Under the pieces are notes generated by a model. It ran no database searches, was not told where the DNA came from, and was given only the letters and a program-made list of their open reading frames with translations. Shown in pieces: positions 55,661 to 64,000 of a DNA stretch of 64,000 nt. The stretch comes from Eupeodes corollae (taxonomy: Eukaryota; Arthropoda; Insecta; Diptera; Syrphidae): assembly GCF_945859685.1 (NCBI RefSeq), contig NC_079149.1, forward strand, positions 82,761,073 to 82,825,072, written 5' to 3'. Position 1 is the stretch's first letter; every line of letters starts with the position of its first letter. Both the position numbers and the translations under genes were made by a program.

Positions 55661-57159
55661 GTAAGTGAAACAATATAGCTCTATTCAACTAACTATTCCG
55701 AACACTTTTTATAAAAAAATCTTTTTCAAACATAGGACTTTTTATTAAAGGTCTTAATGGAGCTGAATAGGCCTTAATGTAAAAATTAGCTAGCATTTAG
55801 CCTTTTCCAAGTCAAATTGTTTGGATGTCAAACATGTTCAAATCGACAAGATCGATACAATAACTTTATATGGGAAGTTAATAAAATGTTCATCAAAATT
55901 GTATCGCCGATAATGAATGACCCTGTACATTTATTTATAAAAAAAACTGAACTAATTTGTTTTTGATGATTTTCAGCTCTGAGATTTAGGTTCATTACAT
56001 AGGTAGGTAGGTACATGTTTATGTACACATATAAATGTGTGTTTATGTATATATATCTAACAGTATCCCAAATATTAAAGCCTTTGGTTTTTGCACTTAT
56101 GGCTAAATTCAAGATAAAACACATCTTTTATTATGGAACAAAACCATCTTCGATCCTGCCAGATGTGTTCTCCATTGACTTTTTGACTAAAATTCCTTCC
56201 TAACATCACTCAACACTTTGTCTGCATTCCGGACGCGTGTGTCTGTATACCTATGTATGATAGAAATCAAAAGATTTTTACTTTCAATGGAAAATGCAAA
56301 CAAAAAAGCACATGCCATGCCAAGGCAAATACAAATGTTTGTTCAATGCATTATAATTGTGAAAGACTGAGTTCTTTATTATGACAAAAGTACACCGCTT
56401 TCCTCGTCGCAATGAACACAATACGACATTCAAATATAGGGTGTTTTTGAAGCCATACAAATAATTTATTCTATACTATGTTATATCCACCCCTTTTTCT
56501 AAAATAAATTGAAAAAAAATTATGAAATTTGATTGCTAGTGTGAATATGCATTTATTTAAGGTTTAACTTTCCTGAATAAAAGAAATATCTTAATAATTT
56601 GTAAAAAGTAAGTAAGTAAGTAAATCATTTACTAACATTCATTTTCAAGGATACAATATTTGGAATTTAAAGGCTATGCTCTGCCGTAAGCCAAGAGATA
56701 TTTAGAAGTAATATATACTTTTAAATATCTCTCAAAAATGTATTGTTTTCCAATAATGCTCGTTTAGAGTATTTATAGTCTCTTTTAAGGCAAGACTATT
56801 TTTCCCAAAAAAGGAGCATCTTTGATTTTAAATTGCAAAGCGTATAGAATTAGTTAAAACTATCATTATAAGAACTTCCGTTTAAGTTAAGAACTTCACA
56901 TCTTGCTTAAGGAATATCTCTAAATAACTCTGTGAAACCTGGAAATAGTTATTTGGTACCAAGATTATAGTTATGCAGAATGTAGATTGTTGTCATTGTT
57001 GAACTGAATGAATCTTGAGCTTCTTCTAGCATTGAATTGTGTCCTCATCTTTCTCTATAATGCTATACTTTAATTTGTTCTTTCACATGGTTTATATATT
57101 GCTTAAATCATCATCCAATCTCACTCCATGCTGAAAAGATTGCTATCTTGCAAACCACC
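55661..57159. other. Unassigned stretch
   Basis: Non-coding AT-rich DNA. 55830-55885 has phrases of the dispersed repeat flank also at 39800. A (GTAA)n run lies at 56607-56624. Confidence 0.35.
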
Positions 57160-57590
57160 AATCCTTGTTTCTCAACTCATATTAAAGAAGCTTTACTCGT
57201 GTTTTGATGGTTGCTGCAGACTTTGATGATGCAATCAGCTTGAGAATCAGCGTGCTTCTTAGAAGTTTTACAAGTCCTATTTCTAAATATAAGGCATACT
57301 TAAGTGTATTAAGAGGTAGGTTTAAAGTTTCTTTACGAAATTCCTATATAATTTTTCGATTTCTTCATATTCTTTTGATACCAAACCAAACCCGAGCAGC
57401 ATACAAGAGATTTGATCTTACTACTGCATTAAATATTTTGTAGATAAATTAATTTGTTTGTTGGAGAAGAAATTTTACCATGTCAAATTTATCAATCTTT
57501 GCGAGTTTTCGGGATTTCTCTGATAAATGAAATTTAATGTTGAGTTTTTTATAATTAGCGGACACTAAAAGAGTTTTGTATACCTTTGAT
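57160..57590 (-). pseudogene. LINE G-related element, thumb part (left of LINE A copy 4)
   Basis: Minus strand: IFNAVVRSNLLYAARVWFGI, then after frame slips FRKETLNLPLNTLKYALYLE and VKLLRSTLILKLIASSK. The NLPLNTxKYALYLE block matches LPLTLPKYMYHLE of LINE G. The matching palm segment lies beyond LINE A copy 4 at 59036-59480, so this is probably one element split by an insertion. Confidence 0.6.
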
Positions 57591-59035
57591 ATGAATGAAG
57601 GTTTGGATAGGAGGTGTCGGTGTACATTGATTTTGAATTTCTAAACATTGCAATGACAGGGAAAGATAGTGCGTGTCAAGGCATTCCACATTCACGTAGT
57701 ACGGTTAAAAAATGAATCTCTGTACTTCATTGTACGCCTAAGTTGGGCTCAAGGGTATACTGTTGGGCATTTCTAGAAGCGCGGGTATTACGTTTAAATT
57801 GTTTGAGGAAAGGAATGCAATTGGCTATTTCACTAGAGCATAGCGCATTAAAATAACGGTAAAAAAGGTGAGACAAGAAACTTTTCGTCGATGTTCAAGT
57901 GACGTAAACGAGTTGATGATGTTAATGTCACCAATCATTTTAAAAGCTTTTCTTTGAATACTGTCCAAGAGACTTAAATAAATTACTGGAACACCAGCCC
58001 AGAGATGAGAGTTACATTCAAGTTTCAGACGTATATATGTTTTGTAGATTGTTGCCAGATCATACGGGGAGAAAACATTCTTGCATCTTCTCAAAAAACC
58101 TAGACATCTTGCGGCATTTTTGGCGAGATCGCGTATGTGATCGCTCCACAAAAAGAGGTTGTTAATGCACATTCCGAGGATGTCCAGATATTCAGTTTCG
58201 TTGATGCAAGTGCCACTCATGGATAGTGGCAAACAGGGTATATCTCGTTTTAACGATACAAGACAGCACTGGGTTTTCAAACCATTGAATTCCACGCGGT
58301 TTTTTATTCCCGATTGTACAATATTGTGTAGGTCGGAATTTAATGAGCCTATCATATTTTGCCTTTGCAATTCCACATCTGAAGAGGAGGGATGTGAATC
58401 TGAAATCGATTATGAAAAGCTGAGAGTGCTATCGTCAGCGAAACAATGTATTGGATTAGAGGTAGCAGACAGGAGATCATTAATAAAAATGAGAAAGAGT
58501 ATTTTAGATAGAACAGAGCCCTGGGGCACACCAGCATTTATTTTGTGGTTTTCAGATTTGGATCCGTCTAAAACAACTAGTATTGAACAGTTCGAAAAAA
58601 TATTTCTAATCCAACGAAGAAGAGATTCGTCAATACCAAAAGCACGCCTTTTCGATAAAAGAGCAAGATGCCAGACTTTATCAAATGCTTTTGAAATATC
58701 AAGTGCAATAATCTTACTTTCTCCAAAACGAGAAAAAGCTTCCGTTCATCAAGATATTTCTTAAGCTGATAATTAATCAGCGTTTTCATGACCTTGGAGA
58801 GAAGGGACGTTAGAGATATTGGTCGATAAATTGTGGGAGAAGAAGATTCGCCTTTTTTTGGGAAAAAATGCAGTTTTCCAACTACTCGGAACCAGCCCAA
58901 AAGAAAAGGATAGATGGAAGAGCTTACGCAGTGGTTTTGCTGGCGTGTAGGAACACCTCTTCAGAAATACTGGCGGGGATACTATCTGGGCCCGCGGGTT
59001 TATGAATATTGAGATCTTTAAGAACTATCTGCACA
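57591..59035 (-). pseudogene. LINE A copy 4
   Basis: Minus-strand LINE A, and the copy with the best kept C-terminal domain: a 183-codon frame at 57825-58376 with NRVEFNGLKTQCCLVSLKRD, LPLSMSGTCINETEYLDILG, NAARCLGFLRRCKNVFSPYD, YIRLKLECNSHLWAGVPV. Upstream come YRPISLTSLLSKVMKTLINY and QLKKYLDERK, then a deletion that joins directly to a shifted motif-A region (58577-58900). The 5' edge is near HKPAGPDS (about 59000). It lacks the endonuclease. It appears inserted in a LINE G-related element. The 201-codon plus-strand frame at 58159-58764 is its antisense shadow. Confidence 0.85.
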
Positions 59036-59480
59036 GTTCGAAAATTTAGTTTCAAACATAGATATTTGATCTCTTTTGTTACCTCCAGTTGCTTATCATT
59101 ATATTTACAGCTTCTTCAATTGTAAGCGTTTTGCTTACAGGCAAATGTAATTATTTTGGATTTGATTGTGTTGAAAAATAGTCGGCAAATAATAATACAT
59201 TCACGGTGCAGCTGACTATTCCTATTCCCCTGGAAGTTCGTTATCAACATCATTTATATAAATCCATGCCAAACATCAGCCTTTGCATCCGTGTACCTAC
59301 ATCCCTCTAATAACTTTTAAGAACTTTGTAGGTATACCAAGTTGTGCCAAGTTATAAATATCGGCATTCCTATAGACAAAGTGAAAAGCAGCTTTAAAGC
59401 CAACGAAAAATCCTATGACGTTTTTGTTACGTTCTTGAAACGCTTTGACTTAAGATAAATAGTGTAATAATGTGATCGAT
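59036..59480 (-). pseudogene. LINE G-related element, palm part (right of LINE A copy 4)
   Basis: Minus strand: NVIGFFVGFKAAFHFVYRNA and YNLAQLGIPTKFLKVIRGM match FFVDLKAVFDPVNRKTLFYK of LINE G (motif A, with the catalytic Asp of AFD lost). LLFADY and LTIEEAVNIMISNW follow further along. It breaks at the LINE A boundary near 59036. Confidence 0.6.
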
Positions 59481-60003
59481 CGGTTAAAAGTTTTTTTTTT
59501 CTGAAACAGGGCTGTAGATCAGATAAAATATTATTCTGTTCGATATAATCAAGACTCCCAACTAATATAATGCAGAATATTTATGCAATTAGATTCATGA
59601 ATGAAATTCTTCTGTAATTTTCAGAAGAGTCTAGCGAGAATTTTTTGTGATTTTGTGTATAAGCAAAATGAGGGATTTTTTCAAAGATGAAGGTATACTG
59701 ATTACCGACATTCATAAAGGTTTTGTTCAAAAGAAATTTTAAATATATTTAAGAAACATAGGTGTTGCATTTTTGAAAAATTTACCTTGGTTTTGATAAA
59801 GCTATGCTGTTTAAAAGAAACGAATCCATATGGAACGATGTATACGGTAGATAATTAATTTTTCAAACAAAGTCGCGGTATTTGATTGATTTTGAATTCT
59901 GTGGATTGTGAAGCTGTTTCTACTATAATAAGGCGGGCAGTGACCCAAATTCTTTTTTGAATAACCACTTCATCCACAAAAAATGAGTGTTTGGTGCGGT
60001 TTA
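59481..60003. other. Unassigned stretch
   Basis: May include the worn 5' part of the LINE G-related element (59481-59800). No clear motif. Confidence 0.3.
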
Positions 60004-60286
60004 CAACCCAAAGAGTCAAAGCGTTGACTCTCCCACGTCACCAAGCAATCAACATTTTCTGTTAACGCATAGTCAACATTCACAGTGTCAATGTATAAAA
60101 CGTGGACTATCACACAAATGAAACCTTTCGGCCAATGTTGTTCCAAAACTCGTATTCGAGTCTACCTGACGTTTACTCTGTCCACTCTGAACTCGCGTTG
60201 ACAGCATTTTTCTTTGACGAGAACATGTCCTTACATAATGACGTCATTTTTACGTTAGAGAGCCAACGCGTTGATCCTTTACGTTG
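60004..60286. mobile_element. MITE with 35-bp inverted ends
   Basis: A 283-bp element. The left 35 bases (60004-60038) begin CAACCCAAAGAGTCAAAGCG. The right 35 (60252-60286), inverted, begin CAACGTAAAGGATCAACGCG. 27 of 35 positions agree. No convincing duplication flanks it. A plus-strand frame of 61 codons (60102-60287) lies inside but has no motif and runs through the inverted end, so it is not taken as a gene. Confidence 0.6.
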
Positions 60287-61867
60287 AACGTCTAGAAGTA
60301 GCTTTACAATCGATTTATTGAAGAGTAAAATTGATGTACATGCTCATCTCAAGAAATGGTCCTGGTGATTCCGTGAGATTTTCTTAGGTTAAGTCATTGG
60401 TTTATGCCAACAAGCCGACAGCATTGAAGAGGGTCTGTGACCCCACATTAAATTGGAAATAGCGACCGTATGGCGTTTATGCCGAAAATTGGGTCCAACG
60501 AATCTGCCGCTGGAAACGTCCCCTAGGTGGCGTTGGTGAATGAAGTCCAGTTAGATTCATAAATGCTTTGATGAACCTTAAACCGATAATAAAGTGTTTA
60601 AAATATCTCAAATTGTTTGCGTTTTATTTGAAAAACGAATGTCAAGTCGTTATTGGAAATTCCGATACAATATATGCTAACTTTTTGTATTCTTAATAGC
60701 TCACAGTTGGTTATAAAATGTGGTACATTCAATGGGTCCTCATTTTCGAAAATACATTTAAAAATGTGCTATAAATAAAACAAATTCTATAAACCTCAAA
60801 CCATAACACCCTGTATAAAGTTCCGCAGATTCAATTCCGATTCTATACAAGTTCACCCTCGCAGTCTTATATCAGAAAACCTCTTTAAAAGCATGATTTC
60901 CATTTAGACAAGGAACTAACAAACAAATCTGAAGGTACCTATAAAATCAGAAAAATGTGGACAAAACACAAAGCTAGTCAACTCTAAAGGACGGTATGAC
61001 GAGACATTGCTATATCAGACCACCAATAAAATCCACCTCAATTAATTTGAATATGAATAATATATACATTTATTATGTACATATGTACGTACGTTTGGTT
61101 TTCAATTTAAAATTTATTTGGAATGAATTTTTGAAGGTTACAAAAGATTAATAAAACAAAAAAAAAACTTAGACTTGCTGGGTAATGATTTAAACAGGTG
61201 GTGTTTTGTACGATATTATTTGTCTTACCTACTTTAACTTTGTTTTGATTTTCGCGTGAATGAATTCGGCTTTTTTTCAATTACACCAATGCCCACCTGT
61301 TTCGTCGAGGGAATCAAACCATAATGCGGTATTGACTGTGTTGTTTACAATACATTACGAAAAAAGGGTCCTTACCTTTCCTTTATATGGAGCGATTTAT
61401 TTGCACATCCTTTATAATTATTAATACAATTTTTGTGTATGAATCAATAAACGAAAACCCTTAACAATTCTTTGTAGCATAAGGCATAAGGTGTACCATG
61501 GACAAACGAGAAGCGAAAATTCATCCCTTCTCATTAGAAGGAAGGATACTGCTGTACGGCAAATCTTAGAAAATTATCGGGCTATGTTAGAGCACCATAA
61601 AAGCATGACCAAACCTTCCCTTGTGTACTTTAAAGACACAACGGTACCTCTACATTTCGGCTTATATACAAGTCTAATTGAGTCCAAATTTTCTCAAACA
61701 AAAATTGTTTATTTCCAATTTTATTTTTTTTATTGATAATAATAACTTATAAAAATGAGTCTAATTTTTTAAATGCAGCTTGAAGCCTTAATTAAGTTTG
61801 CTTGTATAGAAGTTTCCTTACTTCAGTGAAAACACCAATAAAACTCCATATTCCGATCTAAATTGCG
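60287..61867. other. Unassigned stretch
   Basis: No supported gene. The plus-strand frame at 61491-61736 (QILENYRAMLEHHKSMTKPS) is unrecognised. Confidence 0.35.
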
Positions 61868-62900
61868 CCAACTAAAGAGGCATCAGTCTACTGAACATTG
61901 CATATAAGATCCTTTCTGCTATGCGATGTTATGGGAATGTCTGAAGCCGTTCGCCAACAACCAAACAGTACCAAGTATATCTTCCAAAAAACCCAAGAAC
62001 TTCAAATCGATATGCACCATCTCTTTATCGATTTTAAAGCCGCGTATGAGAGCATCTGTAGGGAAGAGCTTTACAGAGCAATGTCTAGTTTTGGCATCTA
62101 TTTCAAACTTAAAGGTTTTTGCAGAATGAGTATGAAAAATGCAGGCTGCTCTTTTAAGGTCAGATAATCTCAACGATGCGACTTCTTCAACATCGTTCTA
62201 GAAAGAATTGTGCAACCTTCAAAACTAGAGGCACAATCTTCCAAAGGTCTTTTCCAACTACTGGGATACTGCGATGATATTAACATAATTCGAAGACCAA
62301 AACGTGATATCAATTGAGGGTTTTTTAGCATTACGACGGCAGGGAAGATGAGTCTAGTGGTCATTGAGGACAAGACCAAGTATGTGCTGTCATCAAAAAA
62401 GGACATTGAACGACGGTGACGTCATAGATAAAATGTCACCATGTATACCTATAACTATGAGGTAGTTAAAGACCTTGTCTACCTAGGCATCGCAATTAAG
62501 TAGTAAAGTCATCTCTCTCGCATCTATAAGACGCTCATCATCCCGTTGCTCATTTAAGGCTCTGAGACCCTGTCAAAGAAAGGTCCTGCCTGCGTAGATA
62601 TAGAGTGGTGGGGAAGACAGAGCGACGAACTGTACGGGCTGTTCAGCGACACTGACCTGGTTAAAAGAATAAAATTAGATGTCTGTTACATTTAGAACGA
62701 ATGGATATCAACGCTCCATCAAGGAAGGTTTCCGAATCAGATCCCGAGGATGGGCGGTAGCGCACTAAAAGACGACCGCGACTCATGTGGTGCACGCAGG
62801 TGGGAGAAACTGAAGACCTCTAGCTACAGACCAAGCTGGCTGGAGAAGCATGATAGTTGAGGACCAGGTCCACCCGGTCTGAAGCGCCACTTTAGGAACG
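61868..62900 (+). pseudogene. RTE-clade LINE, copy 3
   Basis: Plus strand, 5' truncated. It begins near SLLNIAYKILSA, then FQKTQELQIDMHHLFIDFKA and AYESICREELYRAMSSFGIY (motif A region, 61898-62167). After slips come LLGYCDDIN (YADD changed to YCDD), VLSSKKDIER, VTMYTYNYEVVKDLVYLGIA and WGRQSDELYGLFSDTDLVKR. The end has GGTCTGAAGCGCCACTTTAG then GTAAGTAA. It is the same lineage as the RTE copies at 32031 and 44544, broken in many places. Its tail touches a SINE tail in the opposite orientation. Confidence 0.85.
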
Positions 62901-62902
62901 TA

Positions 62903-63015
62903 AGTAATAAATAAATAAATTAGGTTGCGCAACAGTCCGTTGAGAACTAGGGCCTAGTAAATTAAAACTCTCAACCATTGCTGTGTCCGTGTGCGAATAT
63001 TGATGTCAGGGATGA
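62903..63015 (-). mobile_element. SINE 3' fragment, tail to tail with RTE
   Basis: Complement of CAACGGACTGTTGCGCAACC with an AATTTATTTATTTATT tail, preceded by AGAGTTTTAATTTACTAGGC and a worn CATCCCTGACATCAATATTC. Only the last ~110 bases of the SINE remain. Confidence 0.8.
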
Positions 63016-64000
63016 AATAAGTATTAATAATTTCTAAAAAATATTAAACTTTTTGAATGCATATTTTGAGCAGTTTTACGGCCATCTTTAGCAACACGGC
63101 TAAACCTTACATACATAGGTTTGCTTGTAGTTTATTCACTTCAGCAAAACAAAACAATAAAACTTCATTGAAGTCAATTCGAGAAAATCTTTGGTGCTTA
63201 ACTAATCTGTCAAAAAAGTTTAATGATTGCTTTCAATGATAGCGAGCACAACCAAAAGTGTATTTAATTAAGATAGTTGTTGACTTTGGCACCAGTCTAG
63301 TGACTGAAATAAATTTTTAGCTCTGAGCGGGACAGTGGCTAAAACCAAGAAATATACGAAGCTCGCCACCCAAATGAACGAACCATTAAAAACATATTAT
63401 GGCAATGCGATTTTAGTTTAAATCAAAACAAATTGTATAAAAACAAATTGGGTTAAAAACGAAAAAGAAAATATTTTTTTATTGATTTCATGACTCGCTT
63501 CAATATTCTAAAATACGGGCGCTAGAGTTTCGGACTCACTCTTTATACTGTAGAGATTTTCATCTTGGCCAGAAACCAGAACATTAGTCAAAAGTATTGT
63601 TTCAATTTTTTGATTCCCACCGATTTCATTTTAACTCAAAATAATATTTGTTTATCTAAAAACAGACAACAGAACTAGGAAGACGTGATTATTGCTATCT
63701 TGTTTACTATTTGGGCCTTCAATTTCAAATAACAGCTAAAAGTTTGTTTGTACCGAAACATAACATAAAAAAGGTAACAAGGTACAGTAAACAGTAGTGC
63801 TTTTATCATGTGTTTCAGAACATCAACGATAAGAAAAACATAAAAACAAATTCATAGGCGTTCAAAGAAAACCAATGATAAACGCCTTAAGAGCAATTTT
63901 GTTCACTTAAACTTAAACATAACTTAGGTTTACATATATGATTTTAAATTGAGATATTAATATAGGAGTTAGGGAAACAAACTTTCCGTTTGTACTTAAC
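63016..64000. other. Unassigned stretch to window end
   Basis: AT-rich, no gene or repeat recognised. The small plus-strand frame at 63057-63239 has no motif. Confidence 0.35.

Noticed and set aside
58159..58764. 201-codon plus-strand frame, the second longest open frame in the window
   Set aside because: It is antisense to LINE A copy 4, whose minus-strand frame carries clear reverse transcriptase-associated blocks.

Overview
This is a window of an insect nuclear genome. A dipteran is likely, but the species cannot be named from the sequence. The DNA is AT-rich, has no operons or ribosome binding sites, and nearly every recognisable coding stretch is the decayed protein of a eukaryotic transposable element. 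No complete host gene is visible. The only weak host-gene candidate is a small signal-peptide-like exon behind a TATA box near 9.8 kb. I saw no rRNA gene, no true tRNA gene and no CRISPR array.

Layout. 0-2 kb: the 3' end of a hAT transposon, part of which is in a near-perfect 920-bp tandem duplication. 2.5 kb: a complete tRNA-derived SINE with target-site duplications. 5.9-8.1 kb: LINE family A, copy 1. 9.2-11.9 kb: SINE fragments, an 85-bp minisatellite and the candidate exon. 11.9-15.9 kb: a three-level nest, with LINE A interrupted by a SINE that is itself interrupted by LINE B. 19.4-22.7 kb: a two-ORF LINE (D). 23.3-25.6 kb: LINE A copy 3. 25.9-26.8 and 38.4-39.1 kb: arrays of one ~170-bp repeat family. 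28.4-30.4 kb: LINE E with RNase H. 32.0-34.1 kb: an RTE LINE and a further LINE fragment. 35.7-37.1 kb: Helitron helicase. 37.5 kb: a Harbinger-type MITE. 40.1-42.5 kb: a mariner tail and LINE G. 44.5-47.6 kb: an RTE copy split by a 2.4-kb Transib (RAG1-like) transposon. 47.6-48.3 kb: mariner. 48.6 kb: a MITE. 49.7 kb: SINE. 51.6-53.2 kb: LINE G relative and Harbinger remnants. 55.4-59.5 kb: LINE C, then a LINE G relative apparently split by LINE A copy 4. 60.0 kb: MITE. 61.9-63.0 kb: RTE and SINE tail to tail.

How the parts relate. The elements form a history of insertion into insertion. The clearest functional link is that the SINE has a tRNA-like promoter head and a 3' end nearly identical to the 3' end of the RTE LINE. 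That is the expected signature of a SINE copied by the RTE enzyme. All autonomous elements are broken by stops and frameshifts. I found no convincing undescribed biological system. The most rewarding items are the SINE/RTE pair, the Transib copy, the nested stack and the recent tandem duplication.
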